Source of the DNA: Paraconiothyrium sp. Pb-2020
Lineage: Eukaryota > Ascomycota > Dothideomycetes > Pleosporales > Didymosphaeriaceae
Assembly: GCA_022419385.1 (NCBI GenBank)
Contig: JAJUBI010000004.1
Coordinates: forward strand, 3,825,286-3,889,285
Reading direction: 5' to 3'
DNA: 64,000 nucleotides
Made by a program: the position numbers and the translations under genes. Positions 54,609 through 64,000 of the stretch are shown piece by piece; the stretch's first letter is position 1, and every line of letters starts with the position of its first letter. Under the pieces are notes generated by a model that saw only the letters and a program-made list of their open reading frames with translations, ran no database searches and was not told where the DNA came from.

Positions 54609-55586
54609 TTCCCCTCTTGTTAACTCCTTCAGTCCGGTAAAGCTGGGTTCGCGTAGACTTAATGTCAGAATGGACGATGATAGCCCCGTGAAGTCTTGAG
54701 AAAACAATATGGTGGCAGTGACTGAATTCGGCCTTTAAACGGCACGTTGATGTCAAGTCGATGTTGCAAAGCGGTGGGTGGAAGAACGACCCCAGTTTTG
54801 AAGGTCCGTGCGTTTACCGTCTCAAGCGCGTTGAGCAAGCGCGCGCCGTTTCTTCTCACAATGCTGCATCTTAGCCTCTTTGCACCTTGTACGTCAATTG
54901 ATATCTCGAACACCGTAACACATACTTAGATTCATTTTGCCATGATTGGAGGAGATTGTCCATCCAAGCCTGCATCCATGACGTGACAACCTTTCTGACT
55001 CTCCGCCCCGCCGCGCACCAGCCTTCGGCATGCGCGGCATCATGCACCCAGCCTGATGGGAAAGAAATGACGAGATCCCGACAGATGGTTGCCTAGGGAC
55101 TGTCGAGGATCAGCTTGTTCATCAAAAAGTCTCCAGCTTCTGTCGCCGCAATCATAAGCATGGGCCAGCTTAATCAAATTCAGGAAGGCGACTGGTGCAA
55201 ACCGCCTTGGCATCATCCAGAATGCGACAAGCTTCGTGTGCGGCCCAGTCATTGAGCGCTAAGCATCTTATCGAACTCTTGGCCTCTTCTTGGGAGTTGT
55301 ATTTTGCGCTCGCAGCCTCGGATCCCATTCCAATGGCAAATGAACATAATTGCCAAGCTGCTGACTTATTGGACCGTACCTCGTCACCGCATGTAACCTG
55401 TACTAGATTCAGAAGGTCATTATCGTTCGCGTGTTCACCCTGTACCTTTGCAATCCAGGAACCGGGCTGAACACGAGATCATTTGCCGCTATAAAACATG
55501 GCCAAGTCGCTGCCTGCATGGGAGCTTCATCCTGGGCTCTTCATTGTCCAGCTCCAGGAACAGGCAAGCAGTGTCATTCAAGAGCT
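54609..55586. other. Divergent intergenic region
   Basis: Includes the promoters of the 2EXR-like gene (minus) and the aminopeptidase (plus). A minus-strand frame at 55040-55252 faintly resembles a BTB C-terminal end but is too short to call. No RNA gene. Confidence 0.4.
55490..55496 (+). promoter_or_regulatory. TATA box of the M28 aminopeptidase gene
   Basis: TATAAAA about 95 bp upstream of the ATG at 55587, a normal position for a fungal core promoter. Confidence 0.55.
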
Positions 55587-57268
55587 ATGAAGGTCGCAGT
55601 AGCAACACTAGCCGCCGTCGGTGCGACGGTCGTTAATGGCGTAGCCATTGAGCCTCGCGGCAACAAGCTCGTCACCTCGGTCAGTGCTGCGTTGGTTTTA
55701 CTTAGCTCCATCTGACAACGAGTGCAGGAAGCACTGCGAAAATTGATCAAAGTCAAGGCGTTGGAGGAAAAGGCACACCTCTTCGAGCGCTTCGCATACG
55801 ATTCTCCCGACAAGAACCGCGTAATTGGCAGCGAGGGCCATCAAGCGACCATTGACTATATTACAAACACGGTCAAGAAGTTCCCCAAGTATTACGATGT
55901 CTACCAACAGCCTATGCCATTGTCTGTAGGCGTGAGCGCGAATCTCACGGTCAATGGTGAAGATGTCGCTGTCGATGCTGTGGGACTTGCTCCAGGAGGC
56001 AGTGCTTCTGGCCCGGTCGTGGCAATTCCCAATTTGGGCTGTGAGGAGGTAAGCACGACTCGTGTCTTTATGTGTGCGTCGAGCTCACAGTTGGCAGGCT
56101 GACTTCCCGGCTGATCTGAGTGGATCGATCGCACTCATTGCCCGAGGCACTTGCGTCTCCGGTGAGAAAGTTGCTTTCGCTACATCCAAGGGCGCCGTTG
56201 GCGTTTTGATCTATAATAATGTCGAGGGTAACCTTCTCGGCTACTCGCTTCAGCGTTATCCCGAGTCAGACAGTGATTACGTACCGACTGGCGGCATCAC
56301 CCAGGCTGCCGGACAGGGCTTCGCCTCATTGCTTGCTTCTGGAGGAAACGTCACGGCGCAGCTCACTACTACAGCCAAGGATATAACGACCTACAACATC
56401 ATTGCCCAGACGAAGGGTGGTGACCAGGATAATGTAATCCATGTTTCCGGCCACTCCGATTCTGTTGCCCAAGGGCCTGGCATCAATGACAACGGCTCAG
56501 GATCGATTTCTCTTCTTGAGATTGCGATTCAGCTCACACATTTCTCCGTAAAGAATGCCGTGCGCTTCAGCTGGTGAGTTCAGGTATCATAACCGGCGCT
56601 GTTTCCGTTCTAATCGTAAATCAGGTGGACGGCAGAAGAGGAAGGCTTGCTTGGCGCGGAGTACTACGTCAAATCTCTGAATCAGACTGAGAAAGACAAG
56701 ATCCGTCTGATGCTCGACTTCGACATGATGGCTTCGCCCAACTACGCATTCCAGATCTACGACGGTGATGGTTCAGCTTACAACCTCACTGGTCCTGCTG
56801 GCTCCGCCGAGGCTGAGGCCGAGTTCACGTAAGTGCTCATAATTGTACCATCCCTCCTGTTGCCTACTAAGTTCATTTAGCTACTACTTCGACAACATTG
56901 CCAAAGTGAACCACACTGAAATTGAATTTGATGGACGCTCTGACTACGGCCCATTCCTCGATGCCGGTATCGCCGCGGGTGGAATTGCGTGCGGAGCCGA
57001 AGGCATCAAGACACAGGAGGAGTTCGAGATGTTCGGCGGAGCAGCTGGTGTTCCCTACGACGTAAACTACCACGAAGATGGTGATACGGCGAACAACCTG
57101 AACTACGATGCTTGGATTGTTATGGCGCGTGCGATTGCACACTCGACGGCTACCTATGCTCGTAGCTTCGACAGCTTACCGCCGAAGAACTCCACGGCCA
57201 TTAAGGCGCGGAGTGATGCGAAGATGTTCGAGTATAAGAAGAGCGCGAGGTATCTTAGCATGATATAG
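55587..57268 (+). CDS. Secreted M28 aminopeptidase with PA domain
   Basis: Extracellular zinc aminopeptidase of the M28 family (leucine/aminopeptidase Y type) that removes N-terminal residues from peptides. Exons 55587-55679, 55728-56048, 56098-56573, 56625-56828 and 56881-57268 join in phase to about 493 aa, the family's usual length; introns are 48-52 bp. The signal peptide (AVATLAAVGATVVNGVA) precedes a pro-region. A protease-associated domain is inserted near residues 130-260. Zinc ligands and the catalytic pair are present: HVSGHSDSV, INDNGSGS, TAEEEGLLG with the general base Glu, LDFDMMASPN, and NYHEDGDT. It fits external protein digestion for nitrogen and carbon; regulation cannot be read from the sequence. 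Confidence 0.95.
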
Positions 57269-57669
57269 ATGCCCTGATTCAGTTGGATGAAGGACTGTGA
57301 TTTGACCCTTTACTCACGTAAACATCAATTGCAACGTTTCAGCAAATGCACAATCATGTTAGATATATGAAGGTGAAGATACAAAGGATTGATTAGGGTA
57401 CTAACTTAGAGACCCGGTCAAGGTAGACTGTATACTATGTGGCTGGAAATTACATGAATAGACTTCAACAAATCAGCCTTAACTCGATGGAGATGCACGA
57501 CTTAATTCTGCTTTCCCAAGCATAACGCTTCGACCGTCATCGAACAAGCGGATATATATCCGGATATAAGCTGCGGGGAAGCCGCGCTCGCCATCGCATC
57601 TCCAAATCTCGTCTCATCTCCTACCTCGCTTCTCATTCTGGAGTTCCCTCCAATTTCTTATTGATAACA
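57269..57669. other. Intergenic region between two plus-strand genes
   Basis: Holds the aminopeptidase 3' end and the class II aldolase promoter. It includes the palindromic element at 57550-57561. No other feature seen. Confidence 0.45.
57550..57561 (+). promoter_or_regulatory. Palindromic TATA element upstream of the class II aldolase-like gene
   Basis: GGATATATATCC, a perfect 12-bp palindrome, followed closely by GGATATAAG. It lies about 110-120 bp upstream of the ATG at 57670, so either part could act as TATA box. Whether the palindrome also binds a regulator is unknown. Confidence 0.45.
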
Positions 57670-58862
57670 ATGTTGACAATGTCTATATCAGCGCGCCTCC
57701 TGACTCGTCCCTCCTGCCTCCTCCAACGCCCTTGGCTATGTTCTCCCTCCCCGCGTTCCATCCATCCCCGCACCCTCGCCACGCTGACCCCCACGCCCCC
57801 ACGCGTCGACCATGCACAGTCAAGCGACAACCAGACCGTCGCAGCCATGGGGCGCACCACCTCGGGCAAGCATCTAAAGATCAGAAAGTATCCCACGTTC
57901 GAGCGCAAAGAAGATGAAAGGCTGTACAGAAAACAGCATCTTGCGGCTGCGTACCGCGTGTTTGCGGAGCGAGGGTTTGACGAGGGTGTTGCGGGGCATA
58001 TTAGCGTTAGAGATCCGGTTTGGGAGGATCATTTTTGTAGGTGTTTTGTGATGTTCTCTTGGTTGTGCTGTTTATAAACTTGCAATTGGTGTTGAGTGAC
58101 CACGAAAAGAAGCTGACGAATACTTAACACAGGGCTTAACCCCCTCTCCACGCACTTCTCCCAGATCCGCGTCTCAGACCTCATACTAGTCAACGAGGAG
58201 GGCGTCGTCGTGCAAGGCGATCAGCCCATTAACGCCGCCGCCTTCGCCATTCACAGCGCTATCCACAAGCGGAGGCCAGATGTACATGCAGCGTGCGTAA
58301 ACTCACTTATCTCAAGGATGTTTTTTTAGACTGACAGTCGTTCTGTGAAATAGATGCCACGCGCATTCTGTCTACGGAAAAGCATGGAGCGCTTTCGGCA
58401 AAGAGCTAGACATGATCACGCAGGACAGCATTAGGTTTTACAAGAGCCACGGAGTGTACAAGCAATTCGGTGGGGTGGTGCTAGCTAGTGAAGAAGGGGA
58501 GAGAATTGCAGATGCGCTGGGTACGTTCCGCTCCTTCTTATACAGTCGTCTTGTGCCTACCATATCACTGATGTTCAACAGGCGCCGGTAAAGCTGCCAT
58601 CCTCCAGAATCATGGCATTCTGACCGTCGGCCAAACAGTCGACGAAGCGGCCTTTTGGTTCTTGTCGCTTGACAAAACATGCCAGACGCAGCTACTTGTG
58701 GATGCGGCTGCGAAGGGAAGCGGACTAGAGAAGAAGATCATTCCTGATAGAGAGGCAGAGGAGACGTATAGGAATGTGGGAACGCCGGAGAAGGGGTGGT
58801 TGGCGTTTCAGGGGTACTATGATGAGATATTGGCAAAGACAGGAGGTGACTTCTTGCGGTGA
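57670..58862 (+). CDS. Class II aldolase/adducin-family protein
   Basis: Member of the class II aldolase/adducin superfamily, whose enzymes use a divalent metal to cleave or isomerise phosphorylated sugars. Exons 57670-58036, 58133-58292, 58354-58520 and 58582-58862 join in phase to about 324 aa; introns are 96, 61 and 61 bp. The N-terminus (MLTMSISARLLTRPSC) is basic and hydroxylated and might target mitochondria; translation could also begin at the ATG at 57848. The core begins with AAAYRVFAERGFDEGVAGHISVRDP and continues with a CHAHSVYGKAW histidine pair and ILQNHGILTVG histidine, consistent with the metal site. Specific substrate unknown. Confidence 0.88.
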
Positions 58863-59293
58863 GTTGGGCAAGAACGGGGTTCTCGTGGATGAGGAGGTAT
58901 TTGGGATGTCACTTTAGACTGCACCCTGGAGTGCCTCATAGCGCGCAAGTGTCTTCAACATGATAGGTTTTCATCCCGGCTTGTTCGCAGTAGCGCCCGG
59001 GGAATCGATTGACATGGTGGCTGATTGAGGCTGAGCTAATGCATGTGCCACACAAAAGAAACAAGCCTCTATGGCATTATCGCACTTGTACCAAACTTAA
59101 ATATTGTTTACTAAGTAGTACTCGAGGCAGCCTTCGAACAATCAGATGCACCATCGAAGACTTCAACCACATATTGTTGACGATATGATAGAGTTGTCCT
59201 CATTGGGCTACATTCGTGGCTGCAAGAACTCGATTCGAATAGGGTAATACGGTTAAAACTCAAGACAAGATGTACCATCAACAGCATGTACGC
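58863..59293. other. Convergent intergenic region
   Basis: Short stretch between convergent genes, expected to carry their terminators. Nothing else recognised. Confidence 0.45.
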
Positions 59294-62200
59294 CTAGAAC
59301 CCAAACACATTAGCATCCTCCTTATATCCCCAATCCCTCAACGCCGGCAACGCAGCCTTCTGGATCATCGCCGGCGGCCCGCAAAGAAAAACTCCGGCGC
59401 TATCCTCCGGCGCAAACAAGCTCTCCTTGATAATATCCGCATTCACATGCCCTGTCTTGCCCTTCCATCCATCTCCAGCATGACTCAACACGTGCGTCAC
59501 CTTCAACTGCCCATTACCATCTTTCTCCATCTTCTCCAGCTCATCCTTCAGCAAAATATCCTTCTCCGTCTTATTTGCATCCACGACACGAACTTCAGTC
59601 TTATCGCCAGAAGAAAGCAGTATGCGCGCAATGAGCGCGTAGCCGGGCGTTATGCCGCTGCCACCGAGCACGAGAGAGATTTTGTTGAACGTGTATTTTT
59701 TGTCGGAGATGGTGAATTTGCCGTTGCCCTTGTACTCGATCTCACCGGTGGGCCCGCGTATCTCGATTTCTTCGCCGATCGGCATGCAGTCGAGGATGTT
59801 GGACATAGCGCCTCCTGGCTGGGAGTCGGATGGGAAATACGTTTTGATCGTGAGCTCGAACGTGCCTGCGCCATCGTGGAGGCCTCTTGGATCCTTGCCC
59901 TTGTTGTCAGCCGGGAGGATCGGTTTTGTAGGTGTGTAAGAGCGGATCAGCATGCGGTCATGAAGGTGGAAACCGAGCTGCACGTGTTGACATGTTCCCA
60001 GGCCTAGGTCAGGTGTGTGGTCGGGAAGCTCGAAGGTGTAGGCTCGTGTGTCTTCGGAAATGGATTTGCGGTCGAGCAGTTTGACAGGGACCCAGCGGTG
60101 TTTTTGGAGCGTGATCTTGTCGGGTTTAGACGAGGAGTCGGCTTTTTCTTTCGCGGCGGCTTCGGCTTGCTTTTTGATGAAGGTCGCCGCCTTGTCGGTA
60201 ACTGTACCAAGAATACATTCTGTAGGGCAGTGTGTCAGCCGCCGTTGTAGTAGAATATGTGGGACCACTTACCCTTGAGTTTCTGATACGCGTACCCGTC
60301 ATGTATGCTAGCGAACTCGTCGGTTGAATCTTGATGCACCTTGCCTGCATGGTTCGTTATCGCTGCTTTTCCACCCGGATGCCAGTCTAGCACGCTGGTC
60401 GCATCGTAGACTTTGCCGTCCACTACGATCCAACAATCGTACTCATTATCGTGTTTTTCTATCTCCTCTCGCGTAAACTGCTTCTGAGGGGCGCCAGCTT
60501 CTTGCTTCGCACTTGCTATCTTGTTTTGCTCACTTGATTGCATCCAACCTCCATCACCTGTGCCAGGCTCAACAGGATGTCTGAACATGATGGAAGGGAC
60601 GTCCGCATCCTCATCCTGCACGATCTCGCTCTTCACGACGTACCAGGCGTTATTCATCATGCCCATTAGATTCCAATTGTGCTGCTGCGGTTGCGTGTTC
60701 TTGAAGACGTTGAAGCAACGCACGGTGATGCTCTTGGATTGCAGAAGATGAGAAATGCCGACGTCCACATGCCAGTGCAGCCATGACCAGAACTTGTTGC
60801 CATGTCGTATCGGCGCATCCGGAAATTTGCGAATGCAGTACAGCCAGGTTGCGTCTTCGTCGAGCGACACTTCGACGCGCTGTACCTCGTGGCCCCCTCC
60901 ATCGTATGCATAGCCTTCGATTCGATAGGTGTTTCCTTTGCGTGCTTCGGTAAGCGCAATTTTCTCTCCTTGCGCTGGTTTTGTGATTGCTGAATTGAGA
61001 TTTTGCTCATTGCAGGCCGTATCACTATGTCGGAATAGCGTTTCAGCGAACTCGCCGTCCTTTTCGGTCACGAAGCTTGGTAATACTCGGTTATCCCAGA
61101 TGTGGTAATACGATTCATTCTCGGTTTCGCTGATCCATATGCGCTTGACCCACTTCACGCAGCGTCCACCTACGTAGCCTGGGATCATCAATCGAACGGG
61201 GTAGCCGTGATCGGGCGGAAGTGGAACATCGTTCATCTCGTAGGCAAGGATCACGTCGTTCGTAGGGTCCATGGCGTAGTCAAAAGGAATGCATGTCGAG
61301 TACTTTCCCTCGCTTGGCTCGTCAGCACCTTCGAAATTGACCCAGAACCGCTTGCCTTCGGGCATTTTTTGCGAAACGCCGGCCATGAGAAGAACATCAC
61401 GCACCAGTGGGCCCTTCCAATAAGCACAGCTGATGGCTCCAGCGCCCCAATTAAAGCCTTTGGAACGCTTGATCATGTTTAGCTCTTTGCGACGGTTGCC
61501 ATCGCACGCCAATGCTACAGGGATGTTAATAGTCTCGAACTTGTTCTTCAGATCGGCCATCGATAGGTTTAGCTTCCCATCGTTGATATCGATCTGATGG
61601 AACTCCCACAGCAGCCTGGGCACAGGACCGTGATTGCGCACATAATGCAGCTCGTTTGGAGTGATGAGGCCGGCGTCGTACAGATGAGAAAGATGTGCTT
61701 CGGCATTCAATGGGTGCTTGCCGGTCAAGCGTATCAAATCAGAGCTTCGTGGGAGCCAATTGTCGGGCGAAAATTGGTCGGCCTCATCGATGGTGATAGA
61801 CGATCGGTTGTGTGTCTGAGGGCTCTTTCGCTTGCCGTTGTTCTGTTGCAGATGCTGGATGTAATCCTTTTCGTGCTGAATCGCCCGCAGTAAGGCGATC
61901 TCCTGGGGCGAGTATTTCTCACGGAGCTTATCGTACTCTGACTTATGCTTTTCGGATTCGTCGCTGGAGTATCCCGAATCTTGGGCGTCGTCAGCGTAAG
62001 CATCATGGTGTTTGCTGCCTTCGCCGTTGCTCCGTTTCCATTGTTCCTCGTCCTGCCGTCCGCCATCTTGATTCTTGCCGTCGACTTTCTGCGCCTTTCC
62101 ATCTCCTTCATTCTTCTGTGCCTCTTCTTCTTTCTTCTTCTTCTCGATATTTGCCGGCCATTGCTCTTTATTCCTAACCCAGTCCTCCGTTGCGTTGAGG

Positions 62201-62523
62201 ACGTATCGCCATCCTATAGATCTGTTGTCGGGGTGTCTCAAGTGCAGATCTTCTTCGTTCTGGATGATATCCCTCCAGTTCAGCAACTCGCCGCGGTTTT
62301 CTCGGTCTTTTAACTTTTCATACTCGGCTCTCGCTTCTTGACTAAAATCGTCTTCGACATTGCTGTAGTCCGCATTATGTGTGAGACCAGGTCTACGGTC
62401 GTCACGATTCAGAAATCCTACAAGATGCTGGTGGCCAATATCCCAATCCGGCTCCTGATCGATCTCCTCTCTACTTGATCCTGGATGGTCGGTTATTTGA
62501 ACACGCCACGGCACTGGAGGCAT
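59294..62523 (-). CDS. niaD: Assimilatory nitrate reductase (NADPH)
   Basis: Cytosolic homodimeric enzyme that reduces nitrate to nitrite in the first step of nitrate assimilation. Exons 60273-62523 and 59294-60219 (intron 53 bp) give about 1,058 aa from the ATG at 62523; an upstream ATG at 62568 would add 15 residues. Domain order: a long charged N-terminal extension (residues about 1-250), a molybdopterin domain with the Mo-ligand Cys in AISCAYWKG (about 366), a dimerisation domain, and cytochrome b5 with haem His in WHPGGK (about 715) and ASIHDG (about 741). The FAD/NADPH reductase part follows with RSYTP, LGGSGITPG and FLCGPPA, ending in Phe. The family's usual length is about 860-900 aa, so this protein is long at the N-terminus. 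AreA-type GATA sites lie upstream. Confidence 0.96.
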
Positions 62524-63314
62524 TTCTGCACAAAAAAAACAATCTGCAAATTCAATAGACGAGAGCATGCATGTATTCTGAAGCGGGGGAGCACCTCAGG
62601 ATTCAAAATATGGGCACCATCTAGAAGGTAGAACAACTGGGATCAGAGTCAGTCCTATACTTGGTGGGGAATGCCGTCATGGTCTTGCGCTGCGTTAGTT
62701 TGGGAGCCACTAGCACGAAACTTATGTGTCATTGTTATACATCTCCACGGCTTCAGCGGGAGATGCTCCAATGTAGCGCAAATCCGGGGCAAATGGCCCA
62801 CAGATCACTAAATCGAAAATGGAATTCAGTGTGCCTGGCTGCAATGAAGCCTAGTGCCAGTACTCAATCCGAATCTTCCATTTCGAAACAGTCCTCCAGC
62901 GCAACGTCGAAAAGGATTCGAGCCCATTTGTGCTGCGAAAATGCTGATCTTTCAGAGTCCGTCATGCCAGTAGACGTTTCGGGAACAACGCTGCTGGATG
63001 CGATCAAATCGGGCGTTGGAATGCACATAGCGCGGAAAGCGTGCACAGCGTCGCAAACGTTCGCATAGTGAGTCGTTCCCATCTGAGACCAGACCGGACG
63101 TTCAGAAAATGAGGTTGAAGAGAGCCATCACCGTTTGCTTGTGCGATAAGTTATCGTCGCATCCGTCTCAGCTACCGTTTCGTGGGCGTGATTGACGCTC
63201 ACGACTCCACATGAGGTGGCAACAACATGAAGCGCGTTCATTAGTCAGCAGTCTTAGCACAGACATTCCGGTCTTCCGACCTCGAATATCTGTCCGTCAA
63301 CACCTCAAGGCACA
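62524..63314. other. Divergent promoter region of nitrate reductase and a 2EXR-like gene
   Basis: About 790 bp. It contains the inverted GATA pair at 63144-63156 and no supported gene. Frames at 62661-63068 (+) are short and without signature. Confidence 0.5.
63144..63156. promoter_or_regulatory. Inverted pair of GATA (AreA/NIT2-type) sites
   Basis: CGATAAGTTATCG reads CGATAA on both strands, each a HGATAR site as bound by the fungal nitrogen activator AreA/NIT2. It lies about 620 bp upstream of the nitrate reductase ATG and 160 bp upstream of the plus-strand gene. Closely paired GATA sites are favoured by this activator. Binding here is inferred, not shown. Confidence 0.5.
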
Positions 63315-64000
63315 ATGTCCTCATCGCCATTTTTATCATTACCAGCTGAAATACGAAACCGCATCTATGGCCTCTGCACACCTATCAATGCGTATACTGA
63401 GGAGTTCAAAGGCCTGCTGCTGGCTTCACGGCAATTACACTACGAGTACGAGAGCGAAGCTCTGAATGTTATGCAACAATCGTTGGCTTCCATCAAGCAA
63501 GAGTGGCCCCACTCCCCAAAACTGCGTTTTGTGAGCCCAACGACCTTCAGCAATATCAACAGAGTTACTGTTCAACTACCTCTGTCCTTGTACTTTTCTG
63601 GCTCAAGGAGTGAACAATGGTCCAAGCATGAGTCGTCTTCTAGAACACGGTTGGAAGTCTGCCTGGTGTCACTATATACACTATATCTTTCCAAGCTCAC
63701 TTTCGCGTTCTATGATGATACCACAACATTCATCAACTGGACGCCCTGGGTTATTCCCCGTGGCTTACTGCTCGATATGCTCGACCCTCTAATATTCCCG
63801 GCTTCATGGCCTCAGATAGGCGTCGGAAGCACTCGAACCTTCGAGTTGGACTATAGGGACGTGCATATTCGAGAGTTAGCGTACAGCTGGAACAGTTCCA
63901 AGGTCGCCCATACGTCCGATCTCAATTCCTTGGTACAAGCTGACGTGGAAACGGCCAACTACTTCTTGCATACGTCACGTTGGTTTCAGCACCCCAAGGG
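63315..64000 (+). CDS. 2EXR/F-box-like protein (partial, cut by window end)
   Basis: Open from the ATG at 63315 to the last base of the window without a stop, about 228 codons, so the C-terminus lies outside. The N-terminus (FLSLPAEIRNRIYGLCTP) is a strong match to the fungal 2EXR group, followed by ASRQLHYEYESEALNV, the usual second segment. The sequence then resembles the helical repeats of that group. It is a distant relative of the 53.3 kb gene rather than a copy. It is transcribed divergently from nitrate reductase across 790 bp, but the family has no known link to nitrate assimilation. Confidence 0.8.
   Translation, partial: MSSSPFLSLPAEIRNRIYGLCTPINAYTEEFKGLLLASRQLHYEYESEALNVMQQSLASIKQEWPHSPKLRFVSPTTFSNINRVTVQLPLSLYFSGSRSEQWSKHESSSRTRLEVCLVSLYTLYLSKLTFAFYDDTTTFINWTPWVIPRGLLLDMLDPLIFPASWPQIGVGSTRTFELDYRDVHIRELAYSWNSSKVAHTSDLNSLVQADVETANYFLHTSRWFQHPK

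Noticed and set aside
55040..55252. Minus-strand frame with a faint BTB C-terminal resemblance
   Set aside because: Too short and the resemblance rests on a few residues only.
1..64000. Secondary-metabolite gene cluster
   Set aside because: There is no polyketide synthase, peptide synthetase, terpene cyclase or prenyltransferase. The single regulator, SDR and MFS genes are not grouped around a core enzyme.
1..64000. Intact transposon or CRISPR array
   Set aside because: No transposase, reverse transcriptase or integrase frame was seen; no regularly spaced short repeats apart from the coding repeat at 51.4-51.8 kb.

Overview
The window looks like chromosomal DNA of a filamentous ascomycete (Pezizomycotina, most likely a Dothideomycete). 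Genes sit on both strands, with GT-AG introns mostly 45-66 bp long and CTAAC/CTAAT-type branch sites. The contents are a Zn(II)2Cys6 regulator, a cutinase, a fungal assimilatory nitrate reductase, 2EXR/F-box-like proteins, several Dal5/Tna1-type permeases and many small secreted proteins with Kex2 (KR) sites. I see no bacterial, viral or organellar sequence, no intact transposon and no CRISPR array. The class assignment is inference.

Layout. 0.6-11.7 kb: zinc-cluster transcription factor, an unrecognised basic 723-aa protein, a short-chain dehydrogenase, a BTB-like hypothetical protein and a predicted GPI-anchored surface protein. 12.9-22.1 kb: a frameshifted cysteine-rich secreted protein, a frameshifted MFS sugar transporter, an ACS-family permease, a cysteine-rich secreted protein and a second ACS-family permease. 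23.4-31.2 kb: glutathione-dependent formaldehyde dehydrogenase, a peroxiredoxin-like AhpC/TSA protein, a SET-domain protein with three frameshifts and a secreted type-B carboxylesterase. 32.8-44.3 kb: two secreted proteins, an SDR relic, an alpha/beta hydrolase, a third ACS permease, a cutinase and an MDR oxidoreductase. 44.3-53.3 kb: gene-poor, with a multi-Kex2-site secreted precursor, a degenerate repeat area, an intron-containing tRNA-Val(AAC) and an NPCD-repeat secreted protein. 53.3-64 kb: a 2EXR-like protein, a secreted M28 aminopeptidase, a class II aldolase-family protein, nitrate reductase and a second 2EXR-like gene cut by the window end.

The genes do not form an obvious biosynthetic cluster. 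The shared theme is interaction with the outside: secreted hydrolases (cutinase, carboxylesterase, aminopeptidase), small secreted proteins, uptake permeases and nitrate assimilation. This fits a plant-associated or saprotrophic fungus, but that is inference.

The points most worth a second look are: (1) six single-base indels concentrated in three otherwise well-preserved genes, which are either assembly errors or very young pseudogenes; (2) a secreted Ala-rich protein with four Pro-Cys-Asp repeats and a basic tail; (3) a secreted precursor with several Kex2 sites and a Ste13-like spacer; (4) a nitrate reductase with an unusually long charged N-terminus; (5) a degenerate direct-repeat area at 47.4-48.8 kb. 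I did not find a clearly new multi-gene system.
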